Assembly (NCBI GenBank): GCA_030141605.1
Contig: JAQGDQ010000384.1
Coordinates: 114,438-178,437 of the forward strand
Source of the DNA: Tubiluchus corallicola
Taxonomy: Eukaryota > Priapulida > Priapulimorpha > Priapulimorphida > Tubiluchidae
Length of the DNA stretch: 64,000 nt
Direction: 5' to 3'
Position numbers and translations under genes: made by a program. The notes beneath the pieces were generated by a model. That model saw only the letters and a program-made list of their open reading frames with translations. It was not told the DNA's origin and did not search any database. Of this stretch, positions 9,328-18,950 are shown piece after piece; positions within the stretch are counted from its first letter, which is position 1, and each line of letters opens with the position of its first letter.

Positions 9328-10440
9328 TCAGTATTCTGTGTTGAATTTTCTGTTAAGACTCCTTACTACATCGAGGTGTTCATCTTTCAGGCTCCCCGCA
9401 CTAAACATAGATATACCATTAGCTCCTGCGTCTCTTGACTGATGAATGGCTTCCCCCAGCTCCTCCGGTGAAAGGGCCGGGATATAGAGCCCTGATATAT
9501 AGGAGTGGTTTCGTCCGCGCAACTCCCGTATGCCGTTTTCAACAGAAAACCCAATCCAGTTTAGATCCTCAAGGTAGAAGCTGTGGTAGTTCATAGGGCA
9601 GAAAATGTCGATATCCCATGAGCTCCAGTCCTGCCTTACCATCATTCTTGACATTTCAGGAAAAGGAAAAACAGCAGCAGATATCTTCCTGTTGTGTTGA
9701 TGTGCAATATCGGCAAGTTCATTTACAAGAGATGTTACGGCATTTAAGCGAAACTGCCGCCATTCATTGCTTAACTCAGGGTGTTCCATATCAAGGGGAT
9801 CACGCCCAAATATCTCTTTAAACTTTTTTCTACCATCGGGATGGTACCCAAAATCGAATTCCGGCATCTCTCTATCTTGTATCAGGTTGTATTTTGGCTG
9901 TAGCTCCAGGCCAAGTATTACATCACAGAAGCGCACATAGTCCAGGTGAACTGAAGCGAGGCCTTCAACCTGTGCAATGTCGGTTATACTGTTTTTAATA
10001 TGCTCCCTTGCCCCTTCACTAAAAGGACTTAGCCACTGATAATAATCCACATATGGGCGAAACTCAAAGCTATTATCACCATTCCTGTTTACGGCGTACC
10101 AATCGGGATGCTCGGCGGCAATTTTATCCCCCGGGCGATTTAATGTCCACACCCAGCCGTGAATATTGATATCCATATCTTTGGTTATGCTTATTATACG
10201 GGCAAGCTCTTGGGCGCCATTTCCCATATAATAGTCTGTTATTCCCGCATCTCTGAACCGCTTAAAAAAGTCGAGCAGTTCCATATCGGTTTTATTCTTG
10301 TCTACGTTACCCCATATTCCAAAAGAGAACTGCTGCTGCTTCCTGTACTGCCCCTTATCTTTTGGGGGAGATGTAAATCCTAAAGTGACAGCAACCAGTA
10401 CAAAAGCTTTTAGTATCAATTTCAATCTGTTCTTCAACAT
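9328..10440 (-). CDS. Glycoside-hydrolase-like GHL10 (DUF187-type) exported protein
   Basis: 370 aa beginning with a signal peptide (LKLILKAFVLVAVTLGF). The body is a TIM-barrel-like fold typical of glycosyl hydrolase-like family 10: GWVWTLNRPGD, then HLDYVRF (a strand end with acidic residue), ISAAVFPFPE, DIFCPMNYHSFY and AGANGISMFS. Members hydrolyse or bind polysaccharide in the periplasm or at the surface, though few have been characterised. The gene sits 12 bases downstream of the CBM9-like gene and is last in the probable susC-susD-CBM9-GHL10 operon. The specific substrate cannot be inferred. Confidence 0.8.
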   Translation of the reverse strand: MLKNRLKLILKAFVLVAVTLGFTSPPKDKGQYRKQQQFSFGIWGNVDKNKTDMELLDFFKRFRDAGITDYYMGNGAQELARIISITKDMDINIHGWVWTLNRPGDKIAAEHPDWYAVNRNGDNSFEFRPYVDYYQWLSPFSEGAREHIKNSITDIAQVEGLASVHLDYVRFCDVILGLELQPKYNLIQDREMPEFDFGYHPDGRKKFKEIFGRDPLDMEHPELSNEWRQFRLNAVTSLVNELADIAHQHNRKISAAVFPFPEMSRMMVRQDWSSWDIDIFCPMNYHSFYLEDLNWIGFSVENGIRELRGRNHSYISGLYIPALSPEELGEAIHQSRDAGANGISMFSAGSLKDEHLDVVRSLNRKFNTEY

Positions 10441-10452
10441 AGTGTGTATTGT

Positions 10453-11544
10453 TTATAGTATTTTTACCTTACCATCCTGGTTAATAGCCATAGTTTCATT
10501 GGTTTCAGGATCCTCAATTTTCGCCTCATAACCAAATATTGTGCTGTAGATACGAGGAGTCAGCATTACGCCGTTTATGTGTATCGACCGGGCACCTGTA
10601 AGCTCTTTTGTCGATCGGGCAAACTTCCCGCTCTCTTTCCTGAATGCAAGCTGCTGCCTGTGAATGAAAAATAGCGCCTGCTCAGCAAGTTCACCGGGCT
10701 TTCTGTCAAAAGAGATATCCCCTTGCTTCTGCATTGAAAACTGTAGGTATCCCCAGTGCTCAGGCCGGTGCATGTCTATTGCTCCCTGAGGTGACCATAC
10801 CCAGTTATTTTCAGGCAGAGGAACCCCTTTACTGTCCATTTTCTTCCCATAAACGCCATCATCTATCTGGTGGTGCCAATTGACTCTCGAAAAGTTGATA
10901 CGCCACTGCTCTCCATCTTTTGGCCTTTTATGTCTGGAACGGGACAGCTCCTCAAGAGCATTCCACGGAAGAGCTACCTCAAGGTCCCAGCCCTGGTCAA
11001 TGTCGGAGGGGTCATTTAAGGTCCCTTTAATGTTAACACCAACTTTTAAGTCGGGCATATCCCACCTGTTAATGACGGGACCTCCCCCACGATAGGCATT
11101 TAGCAGAAGTAGATCCCAGACAGTCCCCAGGGCATTTACTTCAAATTCTGCATAATGTGTTGATTCCAGGTTGGAACAAATGAATATCTCAAAGTCATTG
11201 TTATGAAATATCACTGCATCCCGTTCTGTAATATCGGCCCATACATGAGGCTCTTCCATCTCAACGTAAAAGTATATAAACTCGTCATCCCAAAGCATTT
11301 TCATGCGTGTTTTGTAGGCAGGGGCAGGCTTTTTGCTCCCCTCTATATCCACAAAATAATCTGTCCATGAAGCGTTGTCCCAGCAGGGTTCATCGCTTTT
11401 GCCATCTATCACCATCTCACCACCTGCCCTGTATATAACATAGCCCTTGGGAGGATGAAAGTCCCATGACATTTGCCCATTACTATCGGATAAAGAGCAT
11501 ACACACAGAGTAAGTAGAAATAATTTTATAAAGCCGGTAGTCAT
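10453..11544 (-). CDS. CBM9-like (carbohydrate-binding family 9 fold) exported protein
   Basis: 363 aa with an N-terminal signal (FIKLFLLTLCVCSL). The N-terminal two thirds match the CBM9-like/DOMON-like sandwich: IDGKSDEPCWDNASWTDYFV, TRMKMLWDDEFIYFYVEMEE, HNNDFEIFI and EVALPWNAL, ending around WSPQGAIDMHRPEHWGYLQF. The tail (about residues 255-363) is unassigned. Proteins of this sort accompany SusC/D loci and probably bind sugar at the surface or in the periplasm. The gene lies 21 bases downstream of susD. Family is fairly sure, ligand unknown. Confidence 0.8.
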   Translation of the reverse strand: MTTGFIKLFLLTLCVCSLSDSNGQMSWDFHPPKGYVIYRAGGEMVIDGKSDEPCWDNASWTDYFVDIEGSKKPAPAYKTRMKMLWDDEFIYFYVEMEEPHVWADITERDAVIFHNNDFEIFICSNLESTHYAEFEVNALGTVWDLLLLNAYRGGGPVINRWDMPDLKVGVNIKGTLNDPSDIDQGWDLEVALPWNALEELSRSRHKRPKDGEQWRINFSRVNWHHQIDDGVYGKKMDSKGVPLPENNWVWSPQGAIDMHRPEHWGYLQFSMQKQGDISFDRKPGELAEQALFFIHRQQLAFRKESGKFARSTKELTGARSIHINGVMLTPRIYSTIFGYEAKIEDPETNETMAINQDGKVKIL

Positions 11545-11565
11545 ATATTTAATTTTTTGAATTGT

Positions 11566-13428
11566 TTATTGAATTGGGCCGGCGCCATACTCAGGATTAT
11601 TCTTGTCAAACCATAACCGTTCCGTACTTAATATCTCCGGGTTATTGGTCCCTGGGGTAAATCCCTGCTCAGTGATTGCCTGCATTTTATTTTGATAATT
11701 CAGATCACCATCAGCAGGATTATCTACAACAAAGCGTCTCGGAACAGTAACCTCGGAGCCCGATACAGTAAAGTTCTCCCATGCAAAATAGCTACTCCCT
11801 TTTTTGGGTATACCAGAGCGGCGTACCAGTGCCCACAGGTCTCCTGGCGTTGGCGCAAAGTTGATATATTGCTGTATATACACCTTTTCCAGCCCATCAG
11901 TAGTTAAGTCATAAGCATCCTGCCCCAGCAAAGCATCAATTTCACCATCCCGCAGTTTGGTAGCTGCCGCCTCAGCCATATCTCCGCTATACACCGGATC
12001 ACTCTCATAATAGGGTAATGCATTGCCCTTCGCCAGCTGATCCATTCGCTCAACCGACAATCTTACCCCCTGGTTGAAATACTCCTGCGCCTCTTTGGGC
12101 AGGTTTGCTCCCAGCAGCTTAAATTCGGCCAGGTAAAGGTTTGTCTCTGCAGAGCTGCCCAGTATTACATGCAGGGGAGCTTCATTCCCTTTAAGGATTA
12201 TTGGTGAACCTCTGTACGGGCTGATAGGGTAGGTATATTCAAGTGTTGTACGAATAACCTTTTCGCAGTAGGGAGAAACCCCCCAATACGACTTCTCTAC
12301 ATCCTGCCCATCTACTTTAACATTGATGATATATGCATTAAAATAGATGCTATTCCCCTGGACATCTATTTCGTCAGGAGAGATCGGAACACCGTGATAT
12401 CTCACCCACGGTTCACCAGGAGTCAACCATCCCGAGAAATTTCCCTCAGCATCTAAGTCCACATACTGCTCTACATAAGGAGGAAGATCTTTCTCCTCAT
12501 CAATTAGTGTTTGTACAACCTCACCATTAAAATCGTTCTTGTCAACAATACAGCGTAATCGCGGATCTCTGTTATTAACCATAAACTCTACAAAGTTTCG
12601 CCCTAAATATCCCCGTGAAACATAGTTACCCGTACCGTGTGCATTTATTCCTTTATTATAGATAAAATCATCCTCCAGTGCATCCATATACCCTGCCGGA
12701 GAATTTGCAACCTCTTCGGCTATTTTTTTAGCCTTATCCCGATCTGCATTAACAAGGCGAGCGGCAATCTTAAGCTTCAATAAGTTGCAAAATTTTGCCC
12801 ACTGGCTATACCGCCCGTTATAAATGAAATCCTGGTTTCCCATAGAGACTTGCCCCTCCTGCATTAAGCTTTCTATTGCGCTATCCAGCTCCTCCAGCAT
12901 CCTGTCAAACATATCCTCCTGGCTGTCCAGAACAGGTGTGTACACAGGTGGGGTTGTCCACATGGCAATACCGGCTTCGGAGTACACAAGAGATCCAAAG
13001 TTGTCCGTATTTACCAATATAGGGTAGATCTGAATAGGGTAGGTCATCCCTCTTAAAGCCTGGAATGGCCTCTTTTCATCTTCGCTCATTGCATCAATAC
13101 GTAAGCGCACATCTACAACCTGCCCAAACAGTTCTGTGTAAGAGCCCTGCCTGGAGCTGACCCCCATCTCTGTAAATGCCGCATGATTCCCTTCACCAAA
13201 CGTATTGAGCTGTGTCCAGGGGAAAATATACTGAAAGTAGTTGTAGAACCAGATTGTGTAATTATTTCTGTACATCTGCTCTATAGCCTTTGTCATGGAG
13301 TAGTGCAGATTAGGTTCCTTGAGTGTTGAAGGATCTGTATTAATATCTGCAAATTTATCTCTGTCACATCCTGTAAAAAGTATCAAAGCCAGGAGAGGGA
13401 TATAAACTATTTTATAAGAGAGTTTCAT
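11566..13428 (-). CDS. SusD/RagB-family outer-membrane lipoprotein (SusD-like_2 type)
   Basis: 620 aa. The N-terminus is an SPII signal (LALILFTGCDRDKFADINTD) placing the lipid on Cys about 21. The order YQYIFPWTQ, QALRGMTYPIQIYPILVNTDNFG, MFDRMLEELDSAIESL, YNGRYSQWAKFCNLLKLKIA and the C-terminal PRRFVVDNP block is typical of SusD-like proteins whose TPR helices cap a SusC barrel. It follows the susC stop by 12 bases, the usual SusC-SusD pairing. It would bind the oligosaccharide at the cell surface. Confidence 0.93.
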   Translation of the reverse strand: MKLSYKIVYIPLLALILFTGCDRDKFADINTDPSTLKEPNLHYSMTKAIEQMYRNNYTIWFYNYFQYIFPWTQLNTFGEGNHAAFTEMGVSSRQGSYTELFGQVVDVRLRIDAMSEDEKRPFQALRGMTYPIQIYPILVNTDNFGSLVYSEAGIAMWTTPPVYTPVLDSQEDMFDRMLEELDSAIESLMQEGQVSMGNQDFIYNGRYSQWAKFCNLLKLKIAARLVNADRDKAKKIAEEVANSPAGYMDALEDDFIYNKGINAHGTGNYVSRGYLGRNFVEFMVNNRDPRLRCIVDKNDFNGEVVQTLIDEEKDLPPYVEQYVDLDAEGNFSGWLTPGEPWVRYHGVPISPDEIDVQGNSIYFNAYIINVKVDGQDVEKSYWGVSPYCEKVIRTTLEYTYPISPYRGSPIILKGNEAPLHVILGSSAETNLYLAEFKLLGANLPKEAQEYFNQGVRLSVERMDQLAKGNALPYYESDPVYSGDMAEAAATKLRDGEIDALLGQDAYDLTTDGLEKVYIQQYINFAPTPGDLWALVRRSGIPKKGSSYFAWENFTVSGSEVTVPRRFVVDNPADGDLNYQNKMQAITEQGFTPGTNNPEILSTERLWFDKNNPEYGAGPIQ

Positions 13429-13440
13429 GTTTTTAATTTT

Positions 13441-16400
13441 TTAAAAATCGACGCTAATTGTGAATGTGTAAGAAGCCGTATAAGGACTAAAGGAACGTTC
13501 GCGAAAAGACTCAGTACTTGTTGTCCCCCTGAAGCTTTCAGGGTTTATATTATTGGGGAGTGAATTATAAATGTACCCCAGGTTTCTGGCATTTAGAGCC
13601 ATGTACACATTTTGTGCTTTTGCCTTATATGCCCATTTTTTAGGCATGGTGTAACCGATTGAGATGTTGCGCAGAGCTATATAGTTTACTTCTGCCAACC
13701 ATGAATCATTTACAACTCCTGTGCTCCATGAGTTGTTCCTGTATGTCCAGTAGCTTGCGTGGGTAGGCTCAACATAGCCCGCATCATACGCCTCCTGATA
13801 GGTCATGCCTCCCACCTCCCGTTTACTGCCGGACGGGGTGGTAACCTCTGTTCCCTCCTTGAATACTCCGTCCGGAATAACACCATCATAGAATGTCTGT
13901 CCGTAAGAGTCTGCATAACTACTTGTCCACTCTATACCTCCATATTTGGCATCACGTGCATATAACGACTCTTCAAGTATCCCGTAGCTGGTGCCGTATT
14001 TACTGGAATAAGAGGCAATATGTCCACCAAAACGAGCATCAATTAATATTGATAAAGAGATACTTTTCCAGTGAAAGGAGTTGTCCCATGAGCCCTCAAA
14101 ATCGGGCTGAATCTTTCCTACTTCCTCTTCTTCGTAACTTCTGGTAAGATATGCTCCGCGATAGCTTTCATTCCATGTCAACACCATTTCCCCATCGTCT
14201 GTCACGGCAGCCTTTGAATCGGACAAAAGCACTCCATATTCTCCATTTTCAAAAGCAACAGAGCCTACCCTGAAGTTCCCATAGTTTGTATCTCCACCCA
14301 GTTTTTTGTAGTTGGCAACCTCTTCCCGAAGGTCCGAGACCATAGTTGTGTTGTTCCAGTAATTGAACGTGGATACCCATTCAAAGTCACCTGTTCTGAC
14401 CGGAACACCCCTAACGGAAAGCTCGATACCGTAATTCTTTAGTGTCCCAATATTAGACAGCATATCACTGTGTCCTGACTCATCCGGTAACGGGATAGTG
14501 CCAATCTGATTCGTAATAGCTTCATTATAGTAGGTAAAATCAAAGCCTATTCTATTGTCTAAAAACCTTGCATCAACGCCCGCTTCAATAGAGTTTTTTC
14601 TCTCCGGCTTAATTGTATTATCTACCAAAATCGGATTTCTTGTATTTGTGAAAATCAACCCATTCTCCATCTCAAAGTGTCCTATACTATAGCCTTTGTT
14701 AATATTATACGCTCCGGTATCGTTACCTACCTGTGCCCACGACAAGCGTGTTTTCCCAAAAGATACCCAGTCGGGCATACGAAATGAGTCGGTAAAGACC
14801 CACGAAGTACTAACTGAGGGATAGAAGTAGGAGTAATCCCCCGCACCACCTGTATAAACCATTGCTGACGACCAGTCGTTACGTCCCGTTACATCAAGGA
14901 ATATCTGGTTTTTCCACGTCAGGCTCAATAAATAATAAAGAGAGTTTATCTGCTTGGTACCGCTAATTTCTCCTGTGTACTTTATTGTCTTTTTTGAATT
15001 TTCCAGGAAGAATTGGCCAGGTACCACCAAGCCCCCATCTGTCTCTACTTTTGTCTTTGCAATTCTCTGGCTCCAGATTTCACCTCCTACAAGTAAGCTT
15101 GCTGAGATATCGCTACTCAGCTCCCTGGTAATGTTTGCAGTCAGCTTTCCGGTCGTCGTAACATCGCTCCTCTGCTCCAGAAGGTACTTGCCCCCTTCAT
15201 TGTAGTACCCCTGTCCCAGCTCTTTCACTTCATAGTCGTAAGTGTAATAGTTCATATTACCCTCCGCAGTTACAGAAATCCAGTCAGCAAGCCTGGCAGT
15301 TAAGCGTACAATAGGGCGGGTTACATACTCTCTCCTATTGTACTCATCCATATACAGGCTAAACCACTTGCTGTTACCTGGAACATTGGCATACTGATCA
15401 TTGTAATCACTATTTGGCCTCCCTCCATGAGGGGCTTGCCAAACCTCCTGCTTCCTCCATTTATTCACATCATACCAGGAGGTGAAACTTCCGTCCAGAA
15501 TCTGGCTGCCAAACTCGCTTCTGGGGTTTTTGGGGTTCGATATTGTGTATGAAATAGAAGCCTCTGTGGTAAGCCATGTAGCCAAATTGTAAGATGCATT
15601 TAGCAGAAGAGCGTTACGTGTAAATTCATTCCTGGGAGCGCTCCCTTTTCTGTAGTTATAAGAGTTGGAGAGATAGAAGCTCCCTTTCTCGCTACCTCCG
15701 GTCAAAACCAGAGAAGTATTACTGTTCCACCCCGTATCATACAGGCTTTTCATTAAGCTGGGATAGGCACGGTATGTTGTCATTGTTCCGTCAAAGTCAA
15801 CTATTTCACGACCGTCATATCTGGGTCCATAGAAAAGACTGCTGGCCGGATGATTAATTTTTGTAGGCACTCCGTCAACAGTGTAAAACTGATTTGTGTC
15901 AAACTTATAATACCTCCCGTTTTCGTCCTGCTCCCCATACGATATATACCCTGCTATCGTCCCGGGACCGTACTCGTACTGAATAGCGGGCTCACCATAA
16001 ACATGGTCAACACCGAATGACTGTGTCACTTTAACGCCAATACCCCGCGCCGCCTTTTTCCCGTCTTTCGTCTTAATAACTATAGCTCCGTTGATTCCCC
16101 TTGAACCATAAAGAGCAGTAGCTGCAGCTCCTTTTAAAACCGATACAGATTCATAGTCGTCAGGGTTAAGGTTTTTAAGCACATTCCCAAAATCATTAGC
16201 CACACTACTCCAGTCTGCACTTTCACCTGATACAGAGTTATCAAGGATAACCCCATCTATAACAAAAATCGGCTGGTTATTATTACTGTTAAGGACAGAT
16301 ACTCCGCGAAGCTGAATTTTTGAGTTCCCGAACAATCCGCCATCTGAGCCTCCAATACTAAGTCCGGAAGATTTCCCCTGCAAGGCCTGCACCGGGTTTA

Positions 16401-16938
16401 CGGTATTTACACCTGCGACATCATCTCCGCTAACCTTGGTCATGGCATAGCCCAAGGCTTTCGTCTCTCTCTGAATCCCAAGTGCGGTAACAACAACATC
16501 ATCGACTACAACTGATGAGGGGAGGAGTGTGATATCTATCACAGCCCTTCCGCCAATTGCAATTTCCTGAGAGGCCATGCCTAAGAAGGAGAAAACCAGT
16601 GTTTCATTGCCTTTCAGTCCTGAGATGGAGTAATTCCCGTCTATGTCGGTAATAGTACCTTGTGAGGTGCCTTTGACAATGACAGATGTTCCGGCCAAAG
16701 ATTCGCCAGACTGATCTACTATATGTCCCGACACAACACTACCTTGCTGGCCTTGAAGAGCATGATAAGAAGAGGAAACACCTCTTTCAGTATTACCACC
16801 ACTATCGGGGGCATAAGTTCCGGCTACCGTTTTAAAGCCAAATAGTGTTGAAAAAAGAGCTACGAGTAGCGCGGCAGAGAGTAGCCTGCCAATGTATAGG
16901 TGCTTAAACCCCCTCTTGCTTTTTTTTAAAGTGAGCAT
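13441..16938 (-). CDS. SusC/RagA-family TonB-dependent receptor
   Basis: 1,165 aa, full length for the family. The signal region is LLSAALLVALFSTLFGFKTV. Residues of about 67-150 form the carboxypeptidase-regulatory-like extension (VVSGHIVDQSGESLAG). The plug follows (VVVTALGIQRETKALGYA, IQLRGVSVLNSNNNQPIFVI, SVLKGAAATALYGSRGINGA). The barrel ends in a terminal Phe (YTFTISVDF), as required by the BAM complex. Together with the adjacent SusD it forms a substrate importer. It is the first gene of a minus-strand operon with SusD, CBM9-like and GHL10 genes. A 572-bp gap to the divergent oxidoreductase gene holds the promoters. Confidence 0.95.
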   Translation of the reverse strand: MLTLKKSKRGFKHLYIGRLLSAALLVALFSTLFGFKTVAGTYAPDSGGNTERGVSSSYHALQGQQGSVVSGHIVDQSGESLAGTSVIVKGTSQGTITDIDGNYSISGLKGNETLVFSFLGMASQEIAIGGRAVIDITLLPSSVVVDDVVVTALGIQRETKALGYAMTKVSGDDVAGVNTVNPVQALQGKSSGLSIGGSDGGLFGNSKIQLRGVSVLNSNNNQPIFVIDGVILDNSVSGESADWSSVANDFGNVLKNLNPDDYESVSVLKGAAATALYGSRGINGAIVIKTKDGKKAARGIGVKVTQSFGVDHVYGEPAIQYEYGPGTIAGYISYGEQDENGRYYKFDTNQFYTVDGVPTKINHPASSLFYGPRYDGREIVDFDGTMTTYRAYPSLMKSLYDTGWNSNTSLVLTGGSEKGSFYLSNSYNYRKGSAPRNEFTRNALLLNASYNLATWLTTEASISYTISNPKNPRSEFGSQILDGSFTSWYDVNKWRKQEVWQAPHGGRPNSDYNDQYANVPGNSKWFSLYMDEYNRREYVTRPIVRLTARLADWISVTAEGNMNYYTYDYEVKELGQGYYNEGGKYLLEQRSDVTTTGKLTANITRELSSDISASLLVGGEIWSQRIAKTKVETDGGLVVPGQFFLENSKKTIKYTGEISGTKQINSLYYLLSLTWKNQIFLDVTGRNDWSSAMVYTGGAGDYSYFYPSVSTSWVFTDSFRMPDWVSFGKTRLSWAQVGNDTGAYNINKGYSIGHFEMENGLIFTNTRNPILVDNTIKPERKNSIEAGVDARFLDNRIGFDFTYYNEAITNQIGTIPLPDESGHSDMLSNIGTLKNYGIELSVRGVPVRTGDFEWVSTFNYWNNTTMVSDLREEVANYKKLGGDTNYGNFRVGSVAFENGEYGVLLSDSKAAVTDDGEMVLTWNESYRGAYLTRSYEEEEVGKIQPDFEGSWDNSFHWKSISLSILIDARFGGHIASYSSKYGTSYGILEESLYARDAKYGGIEWTSSYADSYGQTFYDGVIPDGVFKEGTEVTTPSGSKREVGGMTYQEAYDAGYVEPTHASYWTYRNNSWSTGVVNDSWLAEVNYIALRNISIGYTMPKKWAYKAKAQNVYMALNARNLGYIYNSLPNNINPESFRGTTSTESFRERSFSPYTASYTFTISVDF

Positions 16939-17421
16939 AAATTTAAATTTTTAGTTAACATCATAATGGTAATTTTTAAATGGAGAAGTATTTTCTGGTA
17001 CATGATGAGCTGCAGAGTATGAAAAGTGAGTTGTACGTTTGGCGTCGGCAGCTGTGCTGAATATTTTCATTTTTGAAGCAAAAAGTAATATTTTGCACAC
17101 AATTTTTTCTATCTTGATAAAAGATCTATTGTTTTCAGATATGCGGTTGAGTAGTAGCACTACAGTGCTGTGCTGAAATATTTCAGAGACAAAAGCGCGT
17201 ATGTGTAGGACCACTTTTTCAGAGGTAGTGCATGTGCTCGTTACTCCAGTTATTTCAGCCATTTTTTTCTTCTTTTGGATCAAAAAAAAGAGAATTCCAA
17301 ATATATGTATATTATTCTAAATAATTCCTAAAATTATAATATAGATTGTTTTTTATCAGATCTTCCTGTCATTTTTCATCCTGACTGCTAATATCGTATC
17401 AAATAGGTAGTTGAGAGGAAT

Positions 17422-17455
17422 TTTTGGGCGATTGATAAAATCTTTACTATCTTTA
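17422..17455 (+). promoter_or_regulatory. Possible Bacteroidota-type promoter for the Gfo/Idh/MocA gene
   Basis: TTTTG at 17422-17426 is followed after 21 bases by TATCTTTA at 17448-17455, resembling the Bacteroidota -33 TTG / -7 TAnnTTTG arrangement about 55 bases before the start codon. The -7 box lacks the final G. The rest of 16939-17510 holds no convincing gene. Confidence 0.3.
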
Positions 17456-17510
17456 TAGTTTATCGAGCATAAGTATAACAAATCAAAACTACTTTACAAT
17501 TTCAATAATT

Positions 17511-18827
17511 ATGGAAAGTGACAAAAAGAGAAGTAATATTGGACGCCGTTCATTTGTAAAAAAGACGGCCGGTGCAACCACTGTAGCGCTTACAATCCCG
17601 CATGTTGTCCCTGCCCGGGCATTTGGTGCAAATGATCGTATAAATGCGGCAGTTCTTGGTGTGAGAGGCCGGGGTAAAGATCATATCAAGGGTTTTATGG
17701 ATCAGAAAAATGTTGAGGTTACCGTGTTGTGCGATCCGGATATGAATATTTGCAGGGAGCGGGCAAACGATTTTAAGAAAAAATATAATAAGGAGGTGCA
17801 GACAGTTCAGGATCTGCGCGAGGTAATGGATGATAAGGATGTTGATGTAATAGGTGTTGCGTCGCCAAATCACTGGCATGCTCTTACAACCATTTGGGCC
17901 TGCCAGGCAGGCAAGGACGTGTATGTGGAGAAGCCTGCTTCCCATAACGTGTGGGAAGGGCGCAAGATGGTAGAGGCTGCCTACAAGTACGACCGTATTG
18001 TTCAAAACGGTGTCCAGTTGAGAAGTTCCAAAGCTATTCAAGAGGCGATAAAGCTACTTCGTGATGGTTATATCGGGAAAGTATATATGGCGCGCGGGCT
18101 GGTGTTTAGGTGGAGAGCAGATATCGGCGATAAAGGGTTTGAGCCTATACCGGATGGTATTGATTATGATTTGTGGACAGGTCCGGCATCTATGCGCCCC
18201 TTCACCCGCAATCTGGTGCATTACAACTGGCATTGGCACTGGGATTACGGTAATGGCGATGTCGGGAACCAGGGTATTCACCAGACAGATCTCTGTATGT
18301 GGGGGCTAGATGTAGGGTTGCCTACAAAGATTACATCAATGGGGGGCAAGTTTCTGTGGGATGATTGCAAGGAGGTGCCCGAAGTGCAGACCTCTATTTA
18401 CCATTATCCGGAAAAACAAAAGATCATCCAGTTTGAAGTACGCCACTGGTGTACAAACGCGGAAGATGGAGCATCTGTTGGCAATATTTTTTACGGAGAT
18501 AAAGGCTACATGGTAATAAAGGGGTACGATACATATGAGACATATCTCGGTAAGGACAAGACCCCCGGTAAAAAGAACACCGCTGGAGGAGATCATTATA
18601 AGAATTTTATTGATGCTGTGAGGGCACATGACAGAACAATACTCAACGGCTCGGTAAAGTCGGCCCATGAGTCATCAGCTCTTGCTCACCTTGGAAATAT
18701 TGCATACAGACTGGGGCGGGTACTTACGTTTAACCCCCAGTCGGAAAAGTTTGTGAATGATCCGGAAGCAAACAGCATGCTGACTCGCAACTACCGCGCA
18801 CCCTATGTAGTGCCGGATAAGGTGTAG
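17511..18827 (+). CDS. Tat-exported Gfo/Idh/MocA-family oxidoreductase
   Basis: 438 aa. A twin-arginine signal (IGRRSFVKKTAG, Arg12-Arg13) precedes a Rossmann fold (INAAVLGVRGRGKDH, about residues 44-57) and the family motif DVYVEKPASHNVWEG, whose EKP Lys is usually catalytic. The C-terminal domain contains HWHWDYGNGDVGNQGIHQ, with the His typical of the active site. Such periplasmic NAD(P)-dependent sugar oxidoreductases, including GH109-like relatives, modify sugars or glycosides. It is divergent from the susC operon, so a role in the same glycan pathway is inferred from position only. Confidence 0.9.
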   Translation: MESDKKRSNIGRRSFVKKTAGATTVALTIPHVVPARAFGANDRINAAVLGVRGRGKDHIKGFMDQKNVEVTVLCDPDMNICRERANDFKKKYNKEVQTVQDLREVMDDKDVDVIGVASPNHWHALTTIWACQAGKDVYVEKPASHNVWEGRKMVEAAYKYDRIVQNGVQLRSSKAIQEAIKLLRDGYIGKVYMARGLVFRWRADIGDKGFEPIPDGIDYDLWTGPASMRPFTRNLVHYNWHWHWDYGNGDVGNQGIHQTDLCMWGLDVGLPTKITSMGGKFLWDDCKEVPEVQTSIYHYPEKQKIIQFEVRHWCTNAEDGASVGNIFYGDKGYMVIKGYDTYETYLGKDKTPGKKNTAGGDHYKNFIDAVRAHDRTILNGSVKSAHESSALAHLGNIAYRLGRVLTFNPQSEKFVNDPEANSMLTRNYRAPYVVPDKV

Positions 18828-18950
18828 AACCGGGCCTTGACAGGATAAGAGAGCTTGGGCCACACTGAGAGGAAGCGATGAAAGATTTCATCCCACTCCC
18901 GTAAGTGGGGATTCTGAAAAGGGTCTTCACGGAACTATTAAGTAGTAAAG

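Noticed and set aside
16951-17283. 110-aa minus-strand frame before susC
   Set aside because: No family resemblance, no signal peptide, and it fills the divergent promoter region; composition looks non-coding.
18892-18909. CCCACT...AGTGGG hairpin after the Gfo/Idh/MocA gene as terminator
   Set aside because: Only six base pairs and no T tract, so not supportable as a terminator.
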